Below, one piece after another: positions 34,422 through 46,074 of a stretch of DNA of 64,000 bases. Numbering within the stretch: the stretch's first letter is position 1; every line of letters starts with the position of its first letter. Under the pieces are notes generated by a model. It had not been told where the DNA came from, ran no database searches, and worked only from the letters and a program-made list of their open reading frames with translations. A program made the translations under genes and the position numbers. Source of the DNA: Pleodorina starrii (Eukaryota; Chlorophyta; Chlorophyceae; Chlamydomonadales; Volvocaceae); assembly GCA_030267565.1 (NCBI GenBank), contig BRXU01000014.1:2206001-2270000 (forward strand). The letters run 5' to 3'.

Positions 34422-36585
34422 ATGCAGCCAGTGCGGCCCATCGCCTCTCAATGCCAGCCGCACGTGGTCCCAGCGACCCTGTCAAACACAACTTCACCGT
34501 GCTGCCGGCGCCATGACTGGATCCCGATCTGGCTCCGGAACTCGCACGCAACCCCGTGCGAGCTGGATCCATGCCGTACAACAACACACGTGTCTGGCCG
34601 TGCAGCCTGGGCCGCTGAGCCCCGGGGTCGGCGGCCGTTCGCTGCGGCTCCGCCGGCGGCCGTGTCGTACGGTGCAGTGATCTCGGTTCCGGAGCCCATC
34701 CCGGACGCATCATCCCTTCCGGAGGAGCCTTCCGTGCGCAGCGAGCAGATCGACCTAACGCGCGCCATACGGCGCTGTCGTACATGGCAGGAGCTACGGT
34801 ACGGCGGGCGATTGGCAACGGCCATCAACGTATCAAGGGGGCTCTTGAGCAGCTCAGGAACAACGCTGCGGCTAGCTGCTACTTAAGGTCAATCGAATCT
34901 GCACATTGCGGAGGAGCCACCAATTTCCAATTCGCTTTCGGGCAGACCTTCATTTACTGCCTTCCCTTACACCAAATTGCCGTACCCGCCACCTTTCCAG
35001 GCCCCGTGTGTGTCGTACTCGTGCAGTGTACCCCCACACACTCGCCCCCCCTCCTCCCCGCCTCCCCGCCTGCCAGGCGCCTCTACTGGGCGAACCGCAC
35101 GCGCCACGGCGTCGTGAACGTGGTGTCGTACTTTACCCGCCTGGCGGCGCTACTGCCGGATCTGCCCGAAGTGCTGGCGGCGGCGGAAGACGATCTGGAG
35201 GTCCTCCCTGGAGGCAGCGAGGAGGCGGCGGTGGCGGCATCCGCCGCTACTGTCCCTGGCGCGGCGTCGACGACAGCCGGTGCGGCAACGGAGGGCGGCG
35301 GCGGCGGCGGCAGCGGCGGCAGCGGCAGCGGTGCAGGCGTTGCGGTTGGAAGGGGCAGCGGTGGTGGCGCGGCGGCTTCGGGGGCGTTCTCACCGGATCG
35401 TCGCCGTCAGCACCAGCAGCAGCAGCAGCTGACACGGCAGCAGCAGCAGGGCGCGCCGGGACGCCGCGGCGCGGCGGCGGCGGCGGCGGGGCCGCCGCGG
35501 CTGCACAGCCTGGCGGAGCGCGCGGCGCTGCGGCAGCTGGTGGTACGGCTGGTGTACGACGCATGCAGGTGGGTCTTGCCACTTGCAGCGGCGCCGGCAG
35601 CGGCAGCAACAGCAGCATGGGGTTGGGCCGTGAGGCGCTTCGCACTCGCTCATTCGTCGCCATGCGGCGAACTCTCCCGTGCGGGGCTCCTCCTCACTGT
35701 GAAATTGCACAAGTGAGTCCAACTCTCGGCAGGGTGCGGATCGCGCCACTGGCGTATCGGCGCCCACTGCTTACCTGCCACCGATGCGGGGATGGACGGC
35801 GCTATTGTTCTATCACCTTATCCTTCCCCGTTCCCCCTCTCTCTCTCGCTTGCTCAATCGCTCTCCTCAGCTTGTTTGAGGAGCACGTGGCAGCGGGTCG
35901 GTTGGAGGAGGCGCTGCGGGATCCGGCCGACCCATGGGACACCGAAGCGTATGCGGTGTACCTTGCGGAAAGCAAAGCCGCCGGGAGGCGGCACGACACG
36001 GCGGCGCCGCCAGCAGCAGCGGCGGCGGTGGAAGGAGCCGACGGTTCGGCACCGCTGCAGCCGGCGCCGCCGCGCCGCGCGCTTTCCTTCTGGGAGTGGG
36101 TCCGTGATCGCCCGGAGCTGTGGACTGATCCCATCGCCCGGGCTGTCACCGCAGACCTCCGCCACTGGGACGTGCCGCCGCAGCCGGCGGCAGCCGGCGG
36201 CCGCGACGGCGGCGGCGGAGCAGCCGCCGCCACGCCGCCGCCTGCGGCGGCTGCGGCGGCTGCGGCGGCTGCGGCGGCTGCGGCGGCTGCGGCGGCGCGG
36301 CGGCGGCGGCAGGGTATGCCGTTGTGCTACGGCCCGCTGGAGCTGACGACGCTGACGTGGGCGGCGGCGCGGCTGCAGCTGCACCGGGCGGTTCCGGAGC
36401 ACGCCGCCTGGCTTGTGTACGACATTCTGCATGGCAGCTACCGCCAGGTGCCCGAATTCGACGGGCGGCAGCTGGCGCAACTGGGTTACGGCCTGGCGCA
36501 GTTGGGGCCGTGCGTGCCGCCGGGCAGGTGGCGGCGGCAGTTCTTGGCGGCGACGAGGCGGCGAATGGGAGAGATGGATGCGCAG
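34422..36585 (+). pseudogene. Partial OPR gene copy (exons 1-3 only)
   Basis: Exons 34422-34798, 35077-35568 and 35871-36585 are identical in sequence to exons 1-3 of the intact OPR gene at 37625. Copy 1 ends inside intron 3, so exons 4-6 are missing. The open frame is not broken by stops. Exon 3 ends in phase 0 and exon 4 (40923) begins in phase 0, so a transcript from this upstream promoter could skip copy 2 exons and still make the normal protein. Splicing to exon 2 of copy 2 would be out of phase. Confidence 0.85.
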
Positions 36586-36890
36586 GTGTGTAACTGTGTA
36601 TTCGGGCGCCGTGACGACGAAAAAGCTGGCTGAACGAAGCGTGAACGGGGAAGCGGAATTTTGAGGTGATGGAAGCGGGCTGAGGGGCAATTCTGCGTGC
36701 TCCTTAACGTCCGAGCAGCAAACATGCCGAGGCCGGCAGGATCCGTGGGTCGTGCTCCGAAGAAAAACGCACGCGGAGACATCGCGCGCGCGAGTACCAT
36801 TACATCATCATTACCACAATTTTTTATTACTTTCTTCAGTGTGCTTGTATGATTCCGTTGTTTCCGACGTTGGAGAGCGGCTGGCCAAAA

Positions 36891-37043
36891 ATAATTGCGC
36901 CACTGATGCAAGCACGAGTACGTGCTGGAGCAGTGGACCTGCCCAGATTCCAATCGCGCCGAGGCCAGGACTAGCTGCTCCAGTTGGTGAGGCTGCTGTG
37001 CTAATCGTCCAGCAATCCTGGCGATGCCTTTGAGCCTCGACAT
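36891..37043 (-). pseudogene. Truncated 5' fragment of the MCUR1-like gene
   Basis: ATG at 37043 and codons 1-51 match exon 1 of the MCUR1-like gene. The frame then runs into antisense OPR intron and exon 3 sequence of copy 1, without the original donor site. With its own duplicated promoter it could give RNA antisense to the copy 1 OPR exons. Confidence 0.85.
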
Positions 37044-40000
37044 GGTAATTCAGGTATCAGAGTCACGTTCTTCAGTATATTTCAGAAATAAGCGTTCCAC
37101 AGCCCTGTTCCAAGAGCACATGCGTGCAAAATCACAATATGTAAACCTCACAGATATATCATGTTCACCGAGCGTCCAGCTAGTAATTGACAGCTGTGGT
37201 CAACGGGAACCTTTACGAAGCCTTCGTCAATGTGTACGGCAAGGGTTCTACTGAAATGAACTCGACATCGAGATTCAACGCCTTTAAAAACCAGCACTAT
37301 TGTCGTCTCAATTTTGGGCTCATTCTGCATAGTGATCGGACGCTGGCGTAGTTTACACTAGACACGGCTCTACCTAGCTGACCAGACCCACTTTCCTACT
37401 TTGCACATTGACGCATTCCAGGTCCGCTAACGTCGGTGAAGGGTACAGGGGACGTGAAGCATGGAGAAGGGTGCCCGCATCCAGCATAGCCGACCTTAGT
37501 CGCCCTCTCCCACCCTCCACTTCTGGCCCCCGGTCCCTAGAGGCACACGTCGCTGCCCCCGGCCCTTGCGTAGGCGCCATTTTTGTGCCGACCGGGGCGG
37601 CCACCCCCCGTAGACACCCCTTGCATGCAGCCAGTGCGGCCCATCGCCTCTCAATGCCAGCCGCACGTGGTCCCAGCGACCCTGTCAAACACAACTTCAC
37701 CGTGCTGCCGGCGCCATGACTGGATCCCGATCTGGCTCCGGAACTCGCACGCAACCCCGTGCGAGCTGGATCCATGCCGTACAACAACACACGTGTCTGG
37801 CCGTGCAGCCTGGGCCGCTGAGCCCCGGGGTCGGCGGCCGTTCGCTGCGGCTCCGCCGGCGGCCGTGTCGTACGGTGCAGTGATCTCGGTTCCGGAGCCC
37901 ATCCCGGACGCATCATCCCTTCCGGAGGAGCCTTCCGTGCGCAGCGAGCAGATCGACCTAACGCGCGCCATACGGCGCTGTCGTACATGGCAGGAGCTAC
38001 GGTACGGCGGGCGATTGGCAACGGCCATCAACGTATCAAGGGGGCTCTTGAGCAGCTCAGGAACAACGCTGCGGCTAGCTGCTACTTAAGGTCAATCGAA
38101 TCTGCACATTGCGGAGGAGCCACCAATTTCCAATTCGCTTTCGGGCAGACCTTCATTTACTGCCTTCCCTTACACCAAATTGCCGTACCCGCCACCTTTC
38201 CAGGCCCCGTGTGTGTCGTACTCGTGCAGTGTACCCCCACACACTCGCCCCCCCTCCTCCCCGCCTCCCCGCCTGCCAGGCGCCTCTACTGGGCGAACCG
38301 CACGCGCCACGGCGTCGTGAACGTGGTGTCGTACTTTACCCGCCTGGCGGCGCTACTGCCGGATCTGCCCGAAGTGCTGGCGGCGGCGGAAGACGATCTG
38401 GAGGTCCTCCCTGGAGGCAGCGAGGAGGCGGCGGTGGCGGCATCCGCCGCTACTGTCCCTGGCGCGGCGTCGACGACAGCCGGTGCGGCAACGGAGGGCG
38501 GCGGCGGCGGCGGCAGCGGCGGCAGCGGCAGCGGTGCAGGCGTTGCGGTTGGAAGGGGCAGCGGTGGTGGCGCGGCGGCTTCGGGGGCGTTCTCACCGGA
38601 TCGTCGCCGTCAGCACCAGCAGCAGCAGCAGCTGACACGGCAGCAGCAGCAGGGCGCGCCGGGACGCCGCGGCGCGGCGGCGGCGGCGGCGGGGCCGCCG
38701 CGGCTGCACAGCCTGGCGGAGCGCGCGGCGCTGCGGCAGCTGGTGGTACGGCTGGTGTACGACGCATGCAGGTGGGTCTTGCCACTTGCAGCGGCGCCGG
38801 CAGCGGCAGCAACAGCAGCATGGGGTTGGGCCGTGAGGCGCTTCGCACTCGCTCATTCGTCGCCATGCGGCGAACTCTCCCGTGCGGGGCTCCTCCTCAC
38901 TGTGAAATTGCACAAGTGAGTCCAACTCTCGGCAGGGTGCGGATCGCGCCACTGGCGTATCGGCGCCCACTGCTTACCTGCCACCGATGCGGGGATGGAC
39001 GGCGCTATTGTTCTATCACCTTATCCTTCCCCGTTCCCCCTCTCTCTCTCGCTTGCTCAATCGCTCTCCTCAGCTTGTTTGAGGAGCACGTGGCAGCGGG
39101 TCGGTTGGAGGAGGCGCTGCGGGATCCGGCCGACCCATGGGACACCGAAGCGTATGCGGTGTACCTTGCGGAAAGCAAAGCCGCCGGGAGGCGGCACGAC
39201 ACGGCGGCGCCGCCAGCAGCAGCGGCGGCGGTGGAAGGAGCCGACGGTTCGGCACCGCTGCAGCCGGCGCCGCCGCGCCGCGCGCTTTCCTTCTGGGAGT
39301 GGGTCCGTGATCGCCCGGAGCTGTGGACTGATCCCATCGCCCGGGCTGTCACCGCAGACCTCCGCCACTGGGACGTGCCGCCGCAGCCGGCGGCAGCCGG
39401 CGGCCGCGACGGCGGCGGCGGAGCAGCCGCCGCCACGCCGCCGCCTGCGGCGGCTGCGGCGGCTGCGGCGGCTGCGGCGGCTGCGGCGGCTGCGGCGGCG
39501 CGGCGGCGGCGGCAGGGTATGCCGTTGTGCTACGGCCCGCTGGAGCTGACGACGCTGACGTGGGCGGCGGCGCGGCTGCAGCTGCACCGGGCGGTTCCGG
39601 AGCACGCCGCCTGGCTTGTGTACGACATTCTGCATGGCAGCTACCGCCAGGTGCCCGAATTCGACGGGCGGCAGCTGGCGCAACTGGGTTACGGCCTGGC
39701 GCAGTTGGGGCCGTGCGTGCCGCCGGGCAGGTGGCGGCGGCAGTTCTTGGCGGCGACGAGGCGGCGAATGGGAGAGATGGATGCGCAGGTGTGTAACTGT
39801 GTATTCGGGCGCCGTGACGACGAAAAAGCTGGCTGAACGAAGCGTGAACGGGGAAGCGGAATTTTGAGGTGATGGAAGCGGGCTGAGGGGCAATTCTGCG
39901 TGCTCCTTAACGTCCGAGCAGCAAACATGCCGAGGCCGGCAGGATCCGTGGGTCGTGCTCCGAAGAAAAACGCACGCGGAGACATCGCGCGCGCGAGTAC

Positions 40001-40093
40001 CATTACATCATCATTACCACAATTTTTTATTACTTTCTTCAGTGTGCTTGTATGATTCCGTTGTTTCCGACGTTGGAGAGCGGCTGGCCAAAA
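36891..40093. repeat. Direct tandem duplication, copy 2 (3203 bp)
   Basis: Second unit of the duplication. Its right end runs into unique intron sequence (40094 onward) of the complete OPR gene. The junction reads GGCCAAAA|ATAATTGCG. Confidence 0.95.
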
Positions 40094-43000
40094 GCGCGCC
40101 ACCGGTTTCATCGGGTGCGCGAATCGGGCCGTGCTTGCTTACATGCTTAGACATTTTATTGAATCAATTGAAAAAATAAAAAATTATGCAAATAAAATTG
40201 CTGACTGTCCAATCAAGGCGTATATGGCAGATAAGTGCCGCCTTGGACCCACCGTCGCGGCTGTGCATGGTAATATATGTTGCTTTTTTGTAAGGAAAAG
40301 CATGACCGTACTTGAACAGGATCTGTTCTATAGGTCATACACCTGTCTGTGTTCTTCAACTCAGACAAGCTCCTCAACTCAGACGAAGACATGAAGCCCC
40401 GGCGCCTGAGCGCAACGTATGGCCGCAGTGGCCGTGCCGCTGGCACGGACGCGCGGCTCTGGATGAACGTCCCGCCAAGCCCCATTCCGCCGGCAGGGAT
40501 GGCGCGCGGGGCATTCAGATGGGTTGAACTTCTTATGCGATTTTTCAATATTGTTCTCCTAATAGCTCTTCTCCATATGTGGCAACCTTTTCTTTCCTGT
40601 CCATTCAAGAAGCCAGTTTGAGTGCCTCCAAAGGCTGCTCGGGTTCACGGTGCCTGGCACAAGCCGCTGCTTGCATAGTCGCTTCCAGGACGCCCCGCCG
40701 GGCCCCGCCGGGCCCCGCCGCAATCAGCCCCACCGTTAAAGCTTTGATGGACCTAGCGTCCCAATCCTACCCACGGTCTTGCGCCGGTGCCTAGTTGTGG
40801 TGGTTGTGGTTGTTGCAGTGGGCTCCTCCAGTCCTCCGCGCTCCTCTCCTACACCCCCAGTTCCGCTGCCGCTCCCCACCATGTGGTCCTGTTTTGTAAC
40901 CCTCCACCCCGCCCCCCCACAGTCTCTCGCCAATCTGGCTCACTGTCTGGAGCCTCTGCAGCTGGTGCCCGACCCCGCCTGGCTGCGCCGCCTGCTGGTG
41001 GTTTCGGGGCCGCAGATGGAGAGCGGCCGGATGGGGGCTGCAGAGCTGACTCAGCTGGGTTGGGCGGTGTTTAGCGCCCGACGCAGGTAAGCGTGCGTGT
41101 ATGTGCGTGTGTGCGTGCATGCGTGGTTGTCCGTGCGTGTGTGAGGCCGCTGTGGGGCTGTGGGGACGTTAGTCAAATCGTCATCGTTGTGGTCTATTTT
41201 GGATCCAGGCCGCGGAGCAGGGGCTTGAACCTTCACGCTTCCTTCATTCGCCGGACGGGCTGAACTCTGGGCTGGGCGGGCGGGAGCGCGGGACTCTCTT
41301 CATTCCGTACCTCGTCCCCAATCCTCCTCCGTACTCCGTCCCCAATCCTCCGTACTTCGTGCCCAATCCTCCGTACTCCGTGCCCAATCCTCCGTACTCC
41401 GTGCCCAATCCTTCGTACTCCGTGCCCAATCCTCCGTACTCCGTGCCCAATCCTCCGTACTCCGTGCCCAATCCTTCGTACTCCGTGCCCAATCCTCCGT
41501 ACTCCGTGCCCAATCCTTCGTACTCCTTGCCGTGCTGCGGGAAGCCGGCAGCAGCCACAGCTCAGGCGGCAGGGCACGATGCATCTCCGACTCGGACCCA
41601 GCTGCAAACCCCCGTACGGTAACCGACATTCACGATAAGCAACCCCTCAAGCTGTAACCGTCGTGAGGTAACCGTCGTGAGTTAATGGTCTTGTTTCTTG
41701 TATTGCTCCACGCCGCCTCTCCGCCGCCTCTCCGCCTCCAGGCTCTGTCACGTGGGGCGTTGGGCCAACGAGGTGCTCTCCGTCGCTCGGACCGTGGCGG
41801 AGTACGGCACCGGCGCAACTGCCGTACACCTTCCCCCCGCTACCAACGCCGCCCCGCCCGTTCTGGTGCCCTCCATCAGCCCCGTCGCCGCCGGCGCCGC
41901 TGGCATGTCGGTGGCCGGGGCTGGCGGCAGCGGCAGCGGCGCCGCTGAGGCGCCTCGCCTGCGCGCTGGCCACGGCGCCAGCGGCAGCGGCAGCGGTGTT
42001 GGTGATCATGGCGGCGGCGTTGGCTCGTCCACCACCACCGCCATCACCACCACGCCGCTTCTGGAGTACCTCCCGCCATTCCTCCAGGAAGTCGGCGCGC
42101 CGCTGACGCCACCGAGCCTGGAGGAGCTGCGGCAGCTGCTGCTACCCCTGCCGCCGCCACCGACGTCGCCATTAGGAAATACACAGGCTGCAAGCGCTTC
42201 CACTGCCGCCGCCGGCGAGGCCGTAGCGGCATCCCCAGGCGGCAATGACCCGTGGGTCAGCGACCGCGCCGCGGCGCTGCTCCTCTCGGCAGTCGCGGCC
42301 GACGGTGATGGGCACGGCAGCAGCAGTAGCAGCAGCGGCAGCAGCAACAGTAGCCGTGTGGCTGCCTGGCTGCTGCTGCAGCCGCCCATGGTGTTTTTGC
42401 TGACGAGGCTGTGGGCGAACGCCACCCGCTCTGCGAGGGGCCTCAGGGCGGCGGGAGCGAGTATGGGCCGTCGCGGCGGCAGCCAGGGCAACGACGACAG
42501 CTGGGACGGGGATGCGGAGGCGCAGGAGCAGGAGGCGCCCGAGGAGGAGGAGGTGGAGGAGGAGGTGGTGGATGAGATGGACTCCGCGGAGGAGGAGCTG
42601 GCGCTGCTGGCGGAGGCTCTGGGGCGGGCGGCGTTCGTGGCCGCAGCAGCCGACGTCTCTACCTACGTAGCCAGGTGCGGAAGGCAGCATGCGATTACTT
42701 GAGCCTTGAGGTGCATTGAGGTGCGAGTGCCCTTGGACCGGGATCGAGTGTCGGAAACTGCAGGCGTCAGGTCCCAACCCCGTATCACCCCTCCGCGTGC
42801 CGTACCGAATGCTGCTGCCGTGTAGCCCACATATCTCCCCCGTGCGCCACGGCGGGTACGACAGGTACCTCACAGCTGTCGGAGTCGAAGTGCTTCCTGA
42901 GACCGCCTCCCCTGGAGCCGGGGGTCCACTGCCGTACCTCCCCACGGCGGCCGCGACGCGAGCCGGCCCCGCAGCCGAGCCCCCGCGGCCGCCAGCCTCC

Positions 43001-44698
43001 TCCCTGGTGGCAGCCATGGGCGCCGCGGTCGCGACTGAAGTGACGGATTGGCTGCCGCCGCCGCAATACCACCAACACCACCATGGCATCGCCTCGGCAC
43101 AGCAGCGGGAACAGCCCCCCGCGACTCCAGGGAACCCAGCAGCAGCGGCGGAGGCGGCGGAGGCGGCGGCGGTGTCGGGGTCTTCGTGGACGGCGCCGCG
43201 CAGTGCACACGAAGCCAAGTCCGAACCCGCGCAACAAGGGGCGGCAGCAGCGCACTCCGCTTCGCACTCCGCTTCGCACTCTGCTTCGCACTCCGCTTCG
43301 CACTCCGACTCTCACTCTGGGGCGACGCCGCCGCTGCTGCAGCTGCTCCACACCGGATGCTGGCCCGGACCTCGATGGCTGGAGGCGCTGGCGTCCGCCG
43401 CCGCGTCGCGGCTGCACTCGCCCGACTTCCGCGCGCAGAGCCTGGGCATGTTGCTGTGGTCGCTGGCGGGCCTTGGCTACAGCCCGCCGCCAGGGTGGCT
43501 ACAGCCCTGGCTGCGTCGCACCGCGGAGCTGACGTGGGACTTCCGGCCCGCGAACCTGGTCAGTGTGCTGTGCGCGCTGAGCGCCTGGGGGGAGCTGCCC
43601 GACGGCCGCCCGGCGGCGGCGCTGCGCGCCGCCACGGCGCGGCTGCTGCCGGCGATGGGCCCTCGGGAGCTGCAGCTGACGGCGTCGGCGCTGGCGCAGC
43701 TCTGCGAGCTGCCGCCGCCGCCGCCTTCAGCGGCGGCGGCGGCGGCGCCGCTGTCAGGAGGAGGAGGAGGAGGGCGGTTGGTCGGAGGGGTAGGACGGGA
43801 TGGGCGAGGCGGCGGGAGGACGGGCGGTCGCCGCGGCGGGCGCGGCGGAGGCGACGGCGCCGGTGACGTGGGGCTCTTCGTGTCGATGCCGGACGGTTCC
43901 GGAGCCGGTGACCGTGGTGGTGGCGGCGGCGGAAATAGACGAGGAGGAGGCAATCAGACAGCCGCCTCCGCCGCAGTGGCTGGTTTGGATCGCCGTGCTG
44001 TACTTCGGGACAATGGGGGCAAGGATGGGGAGGAGGAAGGGGAGGAGGAGGAGGGGGAGGGCCTGGGCTCTTGGCCCTCGACCAGCAGCTTGCCGCGGGC
44101 CTCGTTGCCGCCGAGGTATCGCTTCTTGGAGCCGCGTCTCGGGGCGCTGCTCGTCCAACGCGCCGCCCAAGTGTCGTACAGCTACAGTCCGCGCCACATG
44201 GCGCGGATGCTGCGGCTGCTGGCGCTGCGGCTGCGCTGCCTGGAGGATTTGGAGGACTTCCGGGCCGTACTGTACGGCCATGCCGTACACTTGGAGGGCA
44301 TCGCGGCGGCGGGACGCCGGCGGCAGCGGCGGCGGAGCCGCCGCCGCCGCCACCGCGGCCCGCAGGGACGCAATGTCGCTGACGCGGCAGCGTCAACGGC
44401 CAGATCTGTGGAGGAGGGCGAGAGCCGCCGCCGCCGCCGTCCCACCCCCGGGACCGGCGATGTCTCTTGGAGTGATTTGTACGGCAGGGACGGTGTACTG
44501 CGGGCCGGCCTGACGCGGCGGCGGGAGCTTCGAGAGCTGGCGGCGGTGGCTCTGGACGCCGCGCGGGCAGTGGCGGCGGCGGCGGCAGGGGCGGGCGGCG
44601 GCGGCGGTGCGGCGCCGTTGAGCGACGAGGCGGCGGCGGCGCTGCTGCCGAGCCGTTGGTGGCGGGCGTATCTGGCGGCGCTGGAGGCAAGCGCGTGA
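37625..44698 (+). CDS. Octotricopeptide-repeat (OPR) protein, probable organelle RNA factor
   Basis: Six phase-consistent exons: 37625-38001, 38280-38771, 39074-39788, 40923-41086, 41742-42674 and 42865-44698 (TGA); about 1504 aa. The in-frame ATG at 37625 gives a Ser/Arg/Pro-rich, acid-poor N-terminus like an algal plastid or mitochondrial transit peptide. Then IDLTRAIRRCRTWQELRRLY, the opening segment typical of Chlamydomonas OPR/NCL proteins. Helical repeats follow: FDGRQLAQLGYGLAQLGPCV then PPGRWRRQFL; SLANLAHCLEPLQLVPDPAW; FRAQSLGMLLWSLAGLGYSP then PPGWLQPWLRR; FRPANLVSVLCALSAWGELP. These match the OPR pattern PPPEW...L...LANxLWALAxLG. No C-terminal RAP domain is seen. Poly-Ala, Gly-rich and SASHSASH inserts separate the repeats. 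OPR proteins bind plastid or mitochondrial mRNAs for stability or translation; the target RNA cannot be read from sequence. Exons 1-3 are duplicated upstream. Confidence 0.85.
40094..40650. other. AT-rich island inside OPR intron 3
   Basis: Unique sequence just right of the duplication, much lower in GC than its surroundings (for example 40140-40200 is mostly A/T). No good protein is encoded and no terminal inverted repeats were found. It may be an old insertion. Confidence 0.45.
41305..41530. repeat. 21-bp minisatellite in OPR intron 4
   Basis: About eleven tandem copies of a unit around CGTACTCCGTGCCCAATCCT, varying mainly at CTCC/CTTC, within the intron 41087-41741. Confidence 0.9.
43250..43318 (+). 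repeat. Coding 12-bp tandem repeat (SASH)n
   Basis: Repeated TCGCACTCCGCT units in exon 6 of the OPR gene encode SASHSASHSASH. Confidence 0.85.
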
Positions 44699-46074
44699 CG
44701 TGACGTGTGACGCGACGGCGGCAGCCGGTCGGGCTTGAGTCAGCTCGCACTACCGGCTTCGTCAGTTCTGTTGGTTGTGCCATGTTACATAACGTGTGGT
44801 GCCAGCTCTTAAGATAAGCCCGGCTGGTTGGGAGGCGGTCCCAGCGGATCACCCCTTCCTCGCCAGCCAGGCGGGCCGTGTTGTGTTTGTCGGCCCTCCG
44901 GACTCTGTCTTCCCTCCCGGCTCCCCCTGACGGTTTCGGTGGGAGTGTTCCGTGTACTGCCCTGTGATTGTTTTTTGCCCTTGCTTGCCGCGTGTGTACT
45001 TGTCTTCGTCGCGGTGGGCCCCACTTGGCCAGGGGTGAGGCTTGGTGCTGGTGGGCCTTGGAGGCTTTGCTTTCGGAACAACTCCATGGGTGCCCCTGGG
45101 GTAGGATGAACATCCGTCTAGCATGTACGGCTAGCAACCGATATGGACGTCGGTTCCCCTTGTAATCCTTGCACACGAAAAGCTATCGGATGTCCGTCCG
45201 GGACTCTGCGGTCCGAAGCGGGAAAAGTAACCCGGCCTATACATCAAAATTAGTTTACCCTTGACAGCGGGCAGCGTGATCGATTACTTTGATCTAGTTT
45301 GGCCATATGAGCCAAAATGTTGTTGGCATCTACCCCGGAAACAAGCCCAAGACCTCGCTAGTCATCTTCTGCCGGTCCTATGAATGCCATTTAGCATTGG
45401 ATGAAAGTCTCTGCGGGGCGGCCCAGTCGAAAAGGCTTCTGGACGTTGGCGTGGCCTCAGCACGGGAAGCCGTGAATCTGGGCCGATCAAGTCTGCCTAT
45501 GTGCCGTTTCAGGCCTTCTGGCTCTAACAACTGATGTTGCAGCATAAACTTGAGACATTTTTTTGTAAACCATGCGCCGTACTTTCGCCACCGAAAGTGA
45601 TGAAAGTACGACATCAGCTCCGCGTAGCATTGTTCTCAAGATGCGCATGCTTGATTCGTAAGCCGCCTCCGAGTTGGAAAAGTGCGCGGTACTATGCGTC
45701 TATGCCACTTTGGGGCGGCAGTGGACCTGACATATGAACAGTTCGTGGCCACAGTGTTTACTGCCGACATGGACATATCAGCATCAGTCAAGAAGAGACA
45801 AAGTCAAGACAGAGGCCATTTTCGCATGTCCTGATTAGAGTGAAGACTGAAGCTTGATGAACGCGTACGGAAGCCACGTTTGGGCTGGCTTAATGCAACC
45901 CATACATCAATGCTCTATTTGCATATCAAGCTTATAAAGTACCAGCTTCATAGATCGTACAGTTACTGCAGTTTTGGATACTAGTCGCATGTGCGCAGTT
46001 CTGACCGTGGCAACAACCGGTCAGCATTTCGCCCTCACGGACCGAGATCGGTACACCCCCATCCCCCCCTGTCA
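44699..46074. other. Convergent intergenic region
   Basis: Holds the OPR 3' UTR up to about 45180 and an AT-richer tract (45200-46000) with no convincing gene. Two short ORFs (45307-45534 plus, 45378-45614 minus) overlap each other and resemble nothing known. Confidence 0.5.
45161..45165 (+). terminator. Poly(A) signal TGTAA, OPR gene
   Basis: TGTAA about 460 nt after the OPR stop codon, at the start of the drop in GC. Confidence 0.5.

Larger units (their letters stand above)
33688..36890. repeat. Direct tandem duplication, copy 1 (3203 bp)
   Basis: Identical, as far as read by eye, to 36891-40093 and directly abutting it. It carries codons 1-51 of the MCUR1-like gene, the divergent promoter and OPR exons 1-3. 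The left edge is inside exon 1 of the MCUR1-like gene; the right edge is inside OPR intron 3. Confidence 0.95.

Noticed and set aside
43560..45176. 538-codon minus-strand frame
   Set aside because: Antisense to the last OPR exon and of Pro/Arg-rich composition; a GC-rich shadow.
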